Assembly: GCA_964434105.1 (NCBI GenBank)
Contig: CAYSTJ010000005.1
Location: 1 to 64,000, forward strand
DNA length: 64,000 nucleotides
From: CAYNST01 sp964434105
Lineage (GTDB): Bacteria > Pseudomonadota > Gammaproteobacteria > Pseudomonadales > Cellvibrionaceae
Direction of reading: 5' to 3'
Shown one piece after another: positions 44,369-54,370 of the stretch. The notes beneath the pieces are model-generated. The model was not told the origin of the DNA. It was given only the letters and a program-made list of their open reading frames with translations, and ran no database searches. Each line of letters starts with the position of its first letter. The first letter of the stretch is position 1. The position numbers and the translations under genes are program-made.

Positions 44369-45081
44369 GCACGCCTTCCTACGCAGAAATTTCCGCAAAC
44401 GGCCTCTGGTCGAACAATCCTGCACTGGTGCAGCTACTGGGGCTCTGTCCGCTGCTTGCTGTCAGTGGCACGGTGGTCAATGCGCTCGGGCTGGGGCTGG
44501 CCACTATGCTGGTCCTTACCGGATCCAATATTGCGGTATCCCTGATTCGCAAATCGGTCAGCGATGCGGTGCGACTCCCCGCTTTCGTGATGATTATTGC
44601 CGCCTTCACCACCTGTACCGAACTGCTGATGCAGGCATTTACCTTCGAGCTATACCAGATTCTCGGCATATTCATCCCTTTGATCGTGACCAATTGCACC
44701 ATCCTCGGACGGGCTGATGCCTTTGCCAGCAAGCAGCCAGTCGTGCCAGCCGCTGTCGACGGACTTATGATGGGGTGCGGCTTTCTGTTGGTGCTTGTGG
44801 CCATCGGCGCGGTGCGCGAACTGCTGGGCGCCGGAACTTTGTTTGCCGATATGCATCTATTATTTGGCGACATCGCCCGGACGTGGCAATTGCGGATATT
44901 CGGCGAAGAGTACCGGGGCTTTCTGGTGGCCGTATTGCCTCCGGGCGCCTTTTTGGTCGCAGGGTTACTGATCGCGTTAAAGAACATTATTGATCAACAC
45001 CAGCAGCAGCGTAAGGCCAGACAAAAAGCCGCACCGGCAAAGGGCGCGCGCCGGGTCCGTACGACTGGACAGGTCACCTGA
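44365..45081 (+). CDS. rnfE: Rnf complex subunit RnfE
   Basis: The 238-residue inner-membrane protein is a paralogue of RnfA, with the mirrored cysteine motifs LLGLCPLLAVSGTVVNALGL in part and PLIVTNCTILGRADAFA. Six membrane segments and a basic C-terminal tail. It closes the rnfABCDGE operon. The nth gene that often follows in E. coli is absent; a strong terminator stands 117 nt downstream instead. Confidence 0.96.
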   Translation: MSTPSYAEISANGLWSNNPALVQLLGLCPLLAVSGTVVNALGLGLATMLVLTGSNIAVSLIRKSVSDAVRLPAFVMIIAAFTTCTELLMQAFTFELYQILGIFIPLIVTNCTILGRADAFASKQPVVPAAVDGLMMGCGFLLVLVAIGAVRELLGAGTLFADMHLLFGDIARTWQLRIFGEEYRGFLVAVLPPGAFLVAGLLIALKNIIDQHQQQRKARQKAAPAKGARRVRTTGQVT

Positions 45082-45197
45082 TCAATTTGCTCAGTCAATC
45101 TTGCGAATTGGACGTTTGCGCTTATTCTTCATTGGAAGACAGACCGCTTCAGCTGATCCAGTCCACAGCTGACGACGTAAATTATTACGCAGCCTTT

Positions 45198-45237
45198 GCC
45201 GGGCGGCGTTCCCAAAGCGTCGTTCGGCATTTTTTTT
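45198..45237 (+). terminator. Strong intrinsic terminator after the rnf operon
   Basis: An 11-bp stem with three G-U pairs (45198-45208 with 45218-45228, loop 9 nt) is followed by A and eight T (45230-45237). It lies between rnfE and the efflux adaptor gene. Confidence 0.75.
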
Positions 45238-45349
45238 GCGGGATCACCCTGGACAGTTATCGCTGGCCTGCAAATGACCGGATACATATACCGCCCAATG
45301 CGCGTGGTGCGAATTTAAACCGGACAATTGTTAGACATAGGAGTCCTGG

Positions 45350-46429
45350 ATGTTACGGCGTAGCTGCTGCATTTTTTCACTGATTTTACTGTTCTGGTCG
45401 ACAGCCACATCGGCGCGCCCCACCCCGGTGTTTGTCAAAACACTCGCCGAAGAACCATTTTCCTCGCACATTGAAGCGTTAGGGACGCTGCACGCCTCCG
45501 AATCCGTCACCCTGTCCGCCACCGTCACCGAGACCATCCGCGCCATACATTTTGAAGACGGGCAAACCGTCAAGGCGAATGATGTGCTGGTCGAGATGAC
45601 CGACCGGGAGCAGACCGCTTTACTGCAGGAAGCCCGGTCGGCCCGCGATGAAGCCGAACGACAATTGCGACGTGTGCAGACGCTGGTGGAAAAAAATCTG
45701 GCGAATCAGGCACTGCTGGATGAACGCCAGCAAGCCTTTGAAGCCGCTGAAGCACGCTGGATGGCCACGCAGTCCAGACTGGAGCAGCGCCTGATCATTG
45801 CCCCCTTTGACGGCGTCGTGGGACTGCGCAACATCAGTCGCGGCGCATTGGTGCGACCCGGCGATCCCATCACGACCCTGGACGACATCTCGGTATTGAA
45901 GCTGGACATGTCCATGCCCGCGGTGTACCTGGACCAAATACAGCCCGGTATGCCGATCAGCGCCCAGGCCAGCGCATTAAAAAACAGAACTTTTCACGGC
46001 GAGATCAAAAGTATCGACACACGGGTAGACCCTGTCACGCGCTCGGTCGTCGTGCGTGCCCAGGTCCCCAACGCGGACCTCAGCCTGCGTCCCGGCATGT
46101 TGATGGCGGTCTACATGTCCACCGCGGAAACACCCAAACTGCTCCTGCCGGAGGAGGCGCTGGTGCAGGAGGGCTTCCGCAAATTTGTCTATATGATTGA
46201 TCCCCGGGTCACGCCCGCCAAAGTCGTCAAACGCGAAATAAAAACCGGCGATCGACTCGCAGGCAATGTCGTTGTGAAGAGTGGACTGCAGGCAGGCGAT
46301 CGGGTGGTAACCCATGGCACCATGCACCTCAAGGACGGCTCCGAAGTCACCATCAGCGCGGAGGACAGTGGCGACAGGACGCTAACCGAACTCCTGCGCA
46401 CGAAGCCGGATGCGACTGTCATTCCATAG
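45350..46429 (+). CDS. RND efflux periplasmic adaptor (membrane fusion protein)
   Basis: The 359-residue secreted protein links an inner-membrane RND pump to an outer-membrane channel. It has a signal peptide (1-22), a lipoyl-like domain (VTLSATVTETIRAIHFEDGQ), a helical hairpin (about 90-150), the second lipoyl half (IIAPFDGVVGLRNISRGALV) and beta-barrel and membrane-proximal domains (SLRPGMLMAVYM). GGAG lies upstream of the ATG. It is 15 nt from the pump gene and forms an operon with it. It resembles MexA-like adaptors of the heavy-RND-like two-gene sets. Confidence 0.94.
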   Translation: MLRRSCCIFSLILLFWSTATSARPTPVFVKTLAEEPFSSHIEALGTLHASESVTLSATVTETIRAIHFEDGQTVKANDVLVEMTDREQTALLQEARSARDEAERQLRRVQTLVEKNLANQALLDERQQAFEAAEARWMATQSRLEQRLIIAPFDGVVGLRNISRGALVRPGDPITTLDDISVLKLDMSMPAVYLDQIQPGMPISAQASALKNRTFHGEIKSIDTRVDPVTRSVVVRAQVPNADLSLRPGMLMAVYMSTAETPKLLLPEEALVQEGFRKFVYMIDPRVTPAKVVKREIKTGDRLAGNVVVKSGLQAGDRVVTHGTMHLKDGSEVTISAEDSGDRTLTELLRTKPDATVIP

Positions 46430-46444
46430 CCATCAGGGGATCCT

Positions 46445-49400
46445 GTGTTTATTTCCGATATCTGCATCAAGCGACCGGTGTTCGCATCGGTCATTTCGCT
46501 ATTGCTGGTCATTTTTGGGGTGCTCGCTTTTGATCGCCTGCCGCTGCGCGAGTACCCCGACATCGACTCACCGGTCGTTTCGATACGCACCAGCTATCCC
46601 GGCGCCGCCGCCAATGTAGTCGAAACGCGCATCACGCAGGTTATCGAGGACCGCGTTGCGGGTGTGGAGGGTATCCGCTATATACAGTCATCCAGCGAGG
46701 ATGGCCGCTCCAATATCAATATTGAATTCGACCTGTCCCGCGACATGGACGCCGCCGCCAATGATGTGCGTGACCGGGTTTCGCGGATCCTGGACGATTT
46801 GCCGCAGGAAGCCGAATTGCCCGATGTCGAAAAGGTGGACTCCAATGAAGATGTGATCATGTGGCTCAACCTGACCAGCGACCGCTTGAGCGTCCCTGAG
46901 CTGACTGACTACGCCGAACGCTATCTGGTGGACCGGTTTTCGGTCGTCGATGGCGTCGCCCGCATTCGTATCGGTGGCGGTCAGAGTTATGCCATGCGCA
47001 TCTGGGTTGATCGCATTCGACTGGCCGCCCACGGTCTGGCTGTCAGCGATATCGAAGCCGCGCTGCGAGCAGAGAACATCGAATTGCCGGCCGGCAGTAT
47101 CGAGTCCAGCGAAAAGCAGTTTTCCGTACGAGTGGACCGAATTTTTATTGCACCCGAAGATTTCCGGACGCTGGTCCTGAAGCGCGGTGCCAACGGGCAC
47201 CTCGTAAGGCTCGGCGACGTCGCTACTGTCGTTAAGGGCACCCGCGAGTACCGCCTGGATTTCCGCGGTAACGGCACGGCCATGGTAGGCCTCGGCATCA
47301 GCAAGCAGTCGACGGCCAACACCATCGATGTCGCACGCGCCGCAAAACGGGTTGCCGCCCAGCTAAATCCGGACCTGCCGGCGGGCATGACCATTAACCA
47401 GAGTTATGACTCTTCCGTATTCATCGAAGAGGCGATCAATGAAGTCTACAAAACTCTGATGATCGCGATCACCATGGTCATTCTGGTGATTTACCTGTTC
47501 CTGGGTAGCGCCCGAGCCATGCTGGTTCCGGCAGTAACCGTTCCTGTGTCCCTGATTGCCACGTTTATCGTATTGTGGGTGCTCGGCTATACAGTCAACC
47601 TGCTGACACTGCTGGCACTGGTCCTCGCGATAGGCCTGGTGGTGGATGATGCTATCGTTGTACTGGAAAACATTCACCGGCGCATGGACGATTACGGCGA
47701 AACACCGTTGGTCGCCGCATACCGCGGCACGCGCCAGGTCGGTTTTGCGATTGTTGCCACCACGGCCGTTCTGATTGCCGTATTTACCCCCATCACCATT
47801 CTTCAAGGGGACGTCGGTCGACTGTTTTCCGAGTTCGCCATAACCATGAGCGCGGCGGTATTCTTTTCGAGTGTTGTGGCGTTGACTTTGTCACCGGTCA
47901 TCGCGTCACAGTTTTTACGGCCTGCTGACAGTCACAACCGGCTGGTCACCGCTGTTGACCGCGTTTTCATACGAATCAAAGATCGCTATCAGCGGTGGTC
48001 GATTGCCTGCCTGCGCCGTCCACTGTACGTAGCCGCCGGTTTTGTGTTACTGGTCGGACTATCGGTTCTTCTCGCCAAATCCCTGCCGCAGGAATATGTA
48101 CCCGAGGAGGATCGGGGTGCGTTCTTTATCATGATCGACGGCCCGGAAGGCGCCTCTTACACCTACATGAAAGAATACATGGATGTGATCGAGTCCCGCA
48201 TGCTCGAGTTTACCGAGACCGGCGAAGCGTCGCGCGTACTGGTACGAACACCGCGCAGCTTCGGTGACACTATCGCCAGTTTCAACTCCGGCATGGTCAT
48301 TGTTGTTCTCAACAACTGGGACCAGCGCCGCTCTGCCTGGGACATTATTGACGATGTGAAGAATAAAATGGCCGATCTACCCGGCGTACGGATATTTCCG
48401 GTGATGCGCCAGGGTATCGGTGGCCGCATGAGCAAACCCATAGAATTTGTTATTGGTGGCGGGGAATATGAGGACCTTGCGCAATGGCGCAATATACTCC
48501 TGGACGCTATCGCCGAGGATAATCCCGGCTTCGTCAATATCGACAGCGATTATAAGGAAACGAGCCCCCAGGTGCGGGTTCGGATTGACTATTCGCGCGC
48601 AGCCGACCTTGGCGTCTCGGTACAGAATATCGGGCGAACCCTGGAAAGCATGCTGGCCTCGCGCAAGGTCACGACCTATATCGATAATGGTGAGGAATAC
48701 GATGTATTGATCGAAGGCATGCGAAATCAGCAGAATAGCCCGGTCGACCTGACCAATATCTATGTACGCTCCGATCGGAGCGGTGAGCTGGTTGCCATGG
48801 CCAATCTGGTCAGTTTTGAGGAATATGCATCATCCCGAACCCTGAACCGTTACAACCGCAACCGCGCGATTACTATCTCCGCCAACCTGGAAGATCACCT
48901 GCCCCTGGGCGCGGCGCTGGAACATCTTGAAACCCTGGCGAAGGAAAAGCTGCCGGAATACGCCGTGATTGATTATAAAGGCCGCTCGCGTGACTATAAA
49001 TTTGCAGGAGAATCAACCGCTTTACTGTTCGGGCTGGGCATATTGGTCATGTTCCTGGTGCTGGCCGCCCAGTTTGAGAGCTATGTCAGCCCGCTGGTTA
49101 TCACCTTGACCGTGCCACTGGCAATGGCTGGCGGACTGATAGGACTGTTTCTCACTGGCAACTCCCTGAACCTTTACAGCCAGATCGGGCTGATTATGCT
49201 GATTGGACTGGCGGCCAAAAACGGTATTCTCATTGTTGAGTTTGCCAATCAGCTGCGTGACGAGGGCAAGGAAATCTATGATGCCATCGTTGAAGCCAGC
49301 AGCATCAGGTTGCGCCCTATCATCATGACCAGCATCACCACTATTGTCGGCGCCATTCCCTTGATTCTGGCATCCGGTGCGGGGTCTGAAACACGCGCCG

Positions 49401-49567
49401 TTCTGGGCATCACGCTTTTTTCCGGCGTATTGGTCGCTACTGTTTTTTCACTGTTCGTGGTACCCGTCGCCTACCTCTTCCTGGCGCGCTTTGCTTCTTC
49501 CCCGGGCGCCGTCAAACGCAAGCTGGATACCGAGCTGCGCGAGGCAACAACCCATGCCGAAAAATGA
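46445..49567 (+). CDS. RND efflux pump inner-membrane transporter (HAE1-like)
   Basis: This 1040-residue proton-driven exporter has about twelve membrane helices and two large periplasmic loops. The typical N-terminus is FISDICIKRPVFASVISLLL and the TM4 motif GLVVDDAIVVLENIHRRMD carries the proton-relay aspartates. Conserved YPGAAANVVETRIT, FLGSARAMLVPAVTVPVSL and the late GLAAKNGILIVEFANQLRD are present. The start is a GTG with AGGGGAT upstream. It is downstream of its adaptor; no TolC-type channel or regulator gene is adjacent. Substrate unknown. Confidence 0.95.
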   Translation: MFISDICIKRPVFASVISLLLVIFGVLAFDRLPLREYPDIDSPVVSIRTSYPGAAANVVETRITQVIEDRVAGVEGIRYIQSSSEDGRSNINIEFDLSRDMDAAANDVRDRVSRILDDLPQEAELPDVEKVDSNEDVIMWLNLTSDRLSVPELTDYAERYLVDRFSVVDGVARIRIGGGQSYAMRIWVDRIRLAAHGLAVSDIEAALRAENIELPAGSIESSEKQFSVRVDRIFIAPEDFRTLVLKRGANGHLVRLGDVATVVKGTREYRLDFRGNGTAMVGLGISKQSTANTIDVARAAKRVAAQLNPDLPAGMTINQSYDSSVFIEEAINEVYKTLMIAITMVILVIYLFLGSARAMLVPAVTVPVSLIATFIVLWVLGYTVNLLTLLALVLAIGLVVDDAIVVLENIHRRMDDYGETPLVAAYRGTRQVGFAIVATTAVLIAVFTPITILQGDVGRLFSEFAITMSAAVFFSSVVALTLSPVIASQFLRPADSHNRLVTAVDRVFIRIKDRYQRWSIACLRRPLYVAAGFVLLVGLSVLLAKSLPQEYVPEEDRGAFFIMIDGPEGASYTYMKEYMDVIESRMLEFTETGEASRVLVRTPRSFGDTIASFNSGMVIVVLNNWDQRRSAWDIIDDVKNKMADLPGVRIFPVMRQGIGGRMSKPIEFVIGGGEYEDLAQWRNILLDAIAEDNPGFVNIDSDYKETSPQVRVRIDYSRAADLGVSVQNIGRTLESMLASRKVTTYIDNGEEYDVLIEGMRNQQNSPVDLTNIYVRSDRSGELVAMANLVSFEEYASSRTLNRYNRNRAITISANLEDHLPLGAALEHLETLAKEKLPEYAVIDYKGRSRDYKFAGESTALLFGLGILVMFLVLAAQFESYVSPLVITLTVPLAMAGGLIGLFLTGNSLNLYSQIGLIMLIGLAAKNGILIVEFANQLRDEGKEIYDAIVEASSIRLRPIIMTSITTIVGAIPLILASGAGSETRAVLGITLFSGVLVATVFSLFVVPVAYLFLARFASSPGAVKRKLDTELREATTHAEK

Positions 49568-49707
49568 TTCCCCGGAAATGTCGTTGCGGGTCGACTATAC
49601 TTAAGAAGCGGTTCAAACCCGCATCGACCCTGTGACCCCTGTGCAGGATGCAGCCAAACTTATAATTAACGCTGCACACTTCAACCCGGTATGCTGGAGA
49701 TCGAACC

Positions 49708-50040
49708 ATGCCCTACGACCGTACTCTCACTACGCGCATTCGCGAGTATTTTTCCGGCCGCGAGAACATTGAAGAAAAAAATATGCTGGGCGGCCTTGCG
49801 TTCATGCTTCATGGCAATATGTGCGTTGGTGCCAATGATCATCGACTGATGGCCCGGGTGGGCCCCAGGCAGTATCAGAGTGTCCTGCAGAATATGCACG
49901 CCACCATTATGGATTTTACCGGAAAGCCCTTAACCGGCTTCGTCTATGTCGAACCCGAAGCCATAGCAACCGAAAAGGGACTGCACCAGTGGATTCAGAT
50001 TTGTGAACGCTTTGTCAGCAGCCTGCCCCCCAAGCATTAA
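49708..50040 (+). CDS. TfoX N-terminal domain protein
   Basis: The 110-residue protein corresponds to the N-terminal domain of TfoX/Sxy, recognisable by EEKNMLGGLAFMLHGNMCVGAN, LMARVG and DFTGKPLTGFVYVEPEA. Full TfoX proteins add a C-terminal domain and switch on competence; stand-alone N-domain proteins like this one are widespread and of unknown role. It is convergent with rapA. Confidence 0.85.
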   Translation: MPYDRTLTTRIREYFSGRENIEEKNMLGGLAFMLHGNMCVGANDHRLMARVGPRQYQSVLQNMHATIMDFTGKPLTGFVYVEPEAIATEKGLHQWIQICERFVSSLPPKH

Positions 50041-50052
50041 CATTCCATTCCG

Positions 50053-50084
50053 ATACAGACATACAGACATACAGACATACAGAC
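50053..50084. repeat. Octamer tandem repeat ATACAGAC x4
   Basis: Four perfect copies of ATACAGAC lie just after the TfoX-N gene stop, merging into the hairpin at 50079-50109. The number of copies may vary by slippage. Confidence 0.8.
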
Positions 50085-50109
50085 AGTGGTGCGGCGCGCC
50101 ACTGTCTGT
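50079..50109. terminator. 11-bp hairpin between convergent genes
   Basis: ACAGACAGTGG (50079-50089) pairs perfectly with CCACTGTCTGT (50099-50109). It sits between the TfoX-N gene and the rapA end and could serve both transcripts. No T tract. Confidence 0.45.
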
Positions 50110-50137
50110 TCCAAAATCGACCGCTGCCAAGCGCGAC

Positions 50138-52771
50138 TCAGGGTTCGGTGGTGACCACCAGACGGATTGCCGACAGTTGTAATTGAACATGGCAGTCGAA
50201 TGCCTCCCTGACCTGGTCTGCCCGCTTCCGCAAAGCGGCGATTTCATCGCTACTGTCTTCTGCCGCCTGGCCGGTCAGGTGCTCCAGCCGCTGAATTTCA
50301 CCGGTGTAATAACGGTCTGCCGCCCGTTGGGCATCCAGCAGCAAGGCCTGTTTATGCTTCTCAGCGAAGGTCTCGGCTTTGTGATACCAGTCCGGAATAC
50401 TGTCCTTGCGCGATTGAATAATTTGCCGTGCCAGCTTGCGGTCGACCGGCTTGACGCTCTGGTCGAATACGCCTTCAGCCAGCACTTCTGACAAATCCTT
50501 ATCACTGATATCCAGCACCAGGGCCCGGACCGAAAGGGATGGCAGAAATGGCAGACAGGCGCTGTTTACCGGAGACTGAACCAGCACATCAAAACTCGTT
50601 TCCAGCAGACACTGACCGGCTGGCAGCTGTTTGCCCGGCAGCAGTGCCACAGACGCCGCCCCCAGATCCGAGTGGCGCAACAGCTCCCAGAGACCGTGAA
50701 TAAACGGCGCATCCCAGGACAGGAACATGACGTCATCCCGCGCAGTCGCCAGTGCCCGGTCGAAGGCGACCTCTGCACCTTCCGGCGGGATGCCCGGCAA
50801 TGCCCCAATCAGCATATTATCGGCGGGTATCAGCGACCAGGCCCCGCCGCGCGATTCTTCGAAATGGAAGTTCAGAAGATCGGCTGCGGTTTCGACCAAA
50901 GCCTGCAACGGCTCTTCATCAAAACGGGCGATCTCCGCCCGTAGCTGATCGGCCTGTGGCTGACGACAGCTGTTCAGCTCAAGCAGCGCGTCCCGACCCT
51001 GCTGAATTTCCGCTTCCAGCAACGCTGATCGGCTTCGCGCCTGATCGAACAGCCCGGCAAGATCGGTGTCCGGACCAGGACGCCAGGGTTGAATTTCATC
51101 GTGTACCGTCCCGGCTGCCGGATTTTGCCGACCAATACAATCCAGCACTTCATGCAGCCATATCAGGCGCCTGTGATTCTCGCCGCCTTCTGCGAAGGGG
51201 ATGTGAATATGTACCGCATGACGCTGCCCGATACGATCCAGCCGGCCGATACGCTGTTCCAGCAAATCGGGGTGTTCGGGCAGGTCCAGACAGACCAGAT
51301 GATGACTGAACTGAAAATTGCGACCTTCGCTGCCTATCTCGGAGCAGACCAGCACCGCACAACCCTCTTCCATATCGGCAAAATAGGCCGCTGCCCGGTC
51401 CCGCTCAATCAGGTCCATGTCCTCGTGAAACAGGGCCACATCAATGCCATGCTTTTGCCACATATAAGTCTCACAGGCCAGCGCATCTTCACTGCGGTGA
51501 CATATGGCGAGAACTTTTTCGCCCGGATGGGCGCGGACCCATTGCACCAGCCATTCGAACCGGGTCTCCCAGTCGTCGTCAGCCAGCGGATGCGCCTCGA
51601 CCTTGCGTTCTGGAAATCCCTGGACCGCCGTCCGTGTGTTGCGGAACATGACCCGACCCAGACCGTGCCTGTCCAACAGCTGGTTCAATAGACGGGTGTC
51701 GTCCAGCGTGCTGTCCATCTGGTAAGTCTGAACCAGCTCATCGCGACTGGCTGGCAGGCGCCGGATCAGGTCGTTTAACCGCTGATAGCCTTTTTCCATT
51801 TCGATAAAGGCCGGGAGGGACGTAAATTTGGCGGGATCCAGCAGTTGCAGGCGGGCAAAATGGCTCTCGACGCCCAGTTGTTCCGGCGTGGCGGAGAGGA
51901 GCAACAGATGTGGGCAGGCGCCGGCGGCGCGACGCAACCGGTCAAACGCGACAGTCTCCGGATGCAGATGGTGCGCCTCGTCGACAATCACCATATCAAA
52001 AGAATCAACCGGAAACGCTTCGTCGTCGCCCGCTGCGAACGCCGAATGTGGCACCAGATGTATCTGTCCGCTGTCAAAATCGTGCTCCTGCCCGGCATAG
52101 ATTTCCGGTTGCAGATTGAAACGCCGGATCAATTCCACCAACCACTGGACCAGCAGCGCATCGGGCACCAATACCAATACGCGCGCCACCCGTTCAAGCC
52201 GGACCATCCTGGACAGAATCATGCCCGCCTCGATGGTTTTGCCCAGCCCGACCTCATCGGCCAGAAGAACCCGCACCCGCTCCCGGTCACACGCGTTATA
52301 CGCCACATACAACTGATGCGGGATCAGATCAGCACGCACACCCAGCAGCCCGCCAAGGCGTGACTGCCAGACCCGCGCCATCCCCGCATCCAGATTTCGT
52401 CGAAAAGCAAACCAGCTCGATTTGTCCAGCTGACCGGTCATCAACCTCAAGAATGGCTGGCTCATTCTGACGGTGCCCGCGAGCGCCGACTCGGGGACCA
52501 GTTGGTCGACACCGATGTCGTATATCAGCAGACCGGCATGTTCATGTACTGCAATCACCCGGCCCGCGCTGCCGTCAAGCAGTTGTATTTCGTCGCCGAC
52601 ATCGAATGTAATACGTGTCAGCGGTGCTTTTCGGGTCGCATAGTGGCGTTCGGTCCCGGCTTTGGGGAATTCGATTTTTACCGCTCTGGCATCGACTGCC
52701 AGCACCAGCCCCAGACCGAGCTCAGGTTCAGAGTCCACTACCCACCGTTGCCCGGGCACAAATTCAGTCAT
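50138..52771 (-). CDS. rapA: RNA polymerase-associated ATPase RapA
   Basis: This 877-residue Swi2/Snf2 ATPase recycles RNA polymerase. It has the N-terminal Tudor-like domains (FVPGQRWVVDSEPELGLG), Walker A LADEVGLGKTIEAGMI, DEAH box VDEAHHLHPETVAF, LLLSATPEQLGVESHF, the helicase C half (GSEGRNFQFSHHLV, LEQRIGRLDRIGQ) and a C-terminal RapA-specific region. About 90 residues shorter than E. coli RapA (968), mostly from the C-terminal part. I chose the ATG at 52771 with GAGGAAG upstream; a TTG one codon earlier also exists. Confidence 0.94.
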   Translation of the reverse strand: MTEFVPGQRWVVDSEPELGLGLVLAVDARAVKIEFPKAGTERHYATRKAPLTRITFDVGDEIQLLDGSAGRVIAVHEHAGLLIYDIGVDQLVPESALAGTVRMSQPFLRLMTGQLDKSSWFAFRRNLDAGMARVWQSRLGGLLGVRADLIPHQLYVAYNACDRERVRVLLADEVGLGKTIEAGMILSRMVRLERVARVLVLVPDALLVQWLVELIRRFNLQPEIYAGQEHDFDSGQIHLVPHSAFAAGDDEAFPVDSFDMVIVDEAHHLHPETVAFDRLRRAAGACPHLLLLSATPEQLGVESHFARLQLLDPAKFTSLPAFIEMEKGYQRLNDLIRRLPASRDELVQTYQMDSTLDDTRLLNQLLDRHGLGRVMFRNTRTAVQGFPERKVEAHPLADDDWETRFEWLVQWVRAHPGEKVLAICHRSEDALACETYMWQKHGIDVALFHEDMDLIERDRAAAYFADMEEGCAVLVCSEIGSEGRNFQFSHHLVCLDLPEHPDLLEQRIGRLDRIGQRHAVHIHIPFAEGGENHRRLIWLHEVLDCIGRQNPAAGTVHDEIQPWRPGPDTDLAGLFDQARSRSALLEAEIQQGRDALLELNSCRQPQADQLRAEIARFDEEPLQALVETAADLLNFHFEESRGGAWSLIPADNMLIGALPGIPPEGAEVAFDRALATARDDVMFLSWDAPFIHGLWELLRHSDLGAASVALLPGKQLPAGQCLLETSFDVLVQSPVNSACLPFLPSLSVRALVLDISDKDLSEVLAEGVFDQSVKPVDRKLARQIIQSRKDSIPDWYHKAETFAEKHKQALLLDAQRAADRYYTGEIQRLEHLTGQAAEDSSDEIAALRKRADQVREAFDCHVQLQLSAIRLVVTTEP

Positions 52772-53029
52772 CAAACTTCCTCAACGTCAAAACCACCTGC
52801 CCTATGGAATTCGTATGTTCATTGGCAAATGGTCGGATTCACAAAAATCAGGGGCCCGAATTGTAAGGCTTTTTAATGCGGAGGACAGAGGAATTGTTGC
52901 ATTCCCGTAGAAATTCCCGGGTAATGGCGTCAATATATCCGTTCTTGATCGTTTTCTCCTTTACTGTTTCCGGCCCTTCGTCACAAATCGGGTTGGTCCC
53001 GGCGCAGTGACCTTTGATAACGGATAACC

Positions 53030-53344
53030 ATGCTAAAGATCCTGGCGACTATCGACTCCGAACTCAGCGAAGCCGAGTGGAAAACGCGGTTTATGCGCCA
53101 TGGGTGGACACTTCGCCACCGTGACGGACTACCCGGCGGTTTACGCCGCGGGAACCTGGAGTTTACCCTGGACGGCGACGGATTCACGCTTCTATGTGGA
53201 ACCGATAGCCAGCGAGGCGGAACCGATAGCGGGCGGGACATCGCCCCGGAAGCCTTGCTGAAGGTTCTGGAACGCTATGCCGAGCATTTTACCCTGGAAG
53301 TTTTCGAAGAAGACGGACGTCTGGTGAACAAAATATACTATTAG
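53030..53344 (+). CDS. Uncharacterised small protein
   Basis: This 104-residue soluble protein has no motif that I recognise. It begins MLKILATIDSELSEAEWKTR, is rich in charged residues and contains a glycine-rich stretch (GLPGGLRRGN). No signal peptide or membrane segment. The coding pattern looks real (charged composition, start codon after a divergent gap and a stop 48 bp before the next gene). It may be co-transcribed with the next gene. Function unknown. Confidence 0.55.
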   Translation: MLKILATIDSELSEAEWKTRFMRHGWTLRHRDGLPGGLRRGNLEFTLDGDGFTLLCGTDSQRGGTDSGRDIAPEALLKVLERYAEHFTLEVFEEDGRLVNKIYY

Positions 53345-53392
53345 CTATACTCGACCCCCTTATCTCCCTTAATCCCATAGGAGCTTACCGAT

Positions 53393-53947
53393 ATGCCATC
53401 ACCAACACGCGTGCTGATTTCCACCGGCGCATTGCTGTTCGCGTCATCCCTGTCACTGCCCGGTTACGCCAAAAGCGGGCTGTATCTGGGTGGTTCACTG
53501 GGGAACGCCAAGGTCGGAGGCCCGAAGGGCATGGAATACACCGTCGACAGTCAGGACCTGAGAAACCTGGACGATACCGATGTCGGCTACAAGCTCTACG
53601 GCGGACTGAAATTTACCCTGCTGGCGATCGAAGCCGGATATGTCAATTTCGGCGCGATAGAAAATGGAGACGCGCAAGTGGAGATCGACGGGTTCAATGC
53701 TTTTGGCATCCTGTCCATGGGGCTCGGGCCGGTCGAAATCTTTGGCAAAGCCGGGGCTTTTGTCTGGGAATCCGACCTGCGTTCCGTAGAGCAGCAATAC
53801 AAGGAAGACGGTTTCGACCCGGTCGTTGGCGTTGGTGCGGCGGTTAACCTGGGCGGAATCGGTGTCCGGGCCGAGTATGAATACTATAACGTCTCTGAAT
53901 TTGACAAAGTATCCATGCTCTCTCTGGGCGCCACTTTCTGGTTCTGA
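53393..53947 (+). CDS. Small outer-membrane beta-barrel protein
   Basis: The 184-residue protein has a signal peptide (cleavage near PGYA-KSG, residue 26), alternating hydrophobic strands rich in glycine (GLYLGGSLGNAKVGG, GVRAEYEYYNVSEF) and a C-terminal Phe after a TFWF-like strand, the outer-membrane assembly signal. It fits an eight-stranded OmpA-like or OmpW-like barrel without a peptidoglycan domain. GGAG lies upstream. The exact family and role cannot be read by eye. Confidence 0.8.
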   Translation: MPSPTRVLISTGALLFASSLSLPGYAKSGLYLGGSLGNAKVGGPKGMEYTVDSQDLRNLDDTDVGYKLYGGLKFTLLAIEAGYVNFGAIENGDAQVEIDGFNAFGILSMGLGPVEIFGKAGAFVWESDLRSVEQQYKEDGFDPVVGVGAAVNLGGIGVRAEYEYYNVSEFDKVSMLSLGATFWF

Positions 53948-54051
53948 CAGCAATTTTGCCACCACGCGCCCTCCTGCGTGCGGGATCTGGAATCGCGCAG
54001 GAGCGGTCCGCCGTCAACATATTTGTGACCCAGATAACACATTCACTTCTC

Positions 54052-54073
54052 TACGTAAATTTACGTATTTTTT
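54052..54073 (+). promoter_or_regulatory. Perfect 16-bp palindrome with following T tract
   Basis: TACGTAAATTTACGTA is perfectly self-complementary and is followed by TTTTTT. It could be an operator for a dimeric regulator or an AT-rich terminator. I cannot choose between them. Confidence 0.35.
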
Positions 54074-54370
54074 CTGCGGCTTCGCTCGCGTACATTCAAC
54101 TGAACGCGCTTTGCTTTGTTTCTCACCAAGCAAAATGCAGAACAGGCACGCACCTGCCTGCACTGCCAGCGGAGCCGTTAAGCGTTTGTTTTGTAATGGT
54201 TATCAGCACAAGATGCCCCGCGGACCCATTGCTGCCGGGTCGCGGGGATTACGATCAGGGATCGCCTGGATGCGAGATCAAAAGGACTGATATGGTCCCG
54301 GATCGGCCTGCTGACTGCGCCATACACCTGTCGTCACACGAGAGAGACGAGATGGTATTGAAAGCACTTC

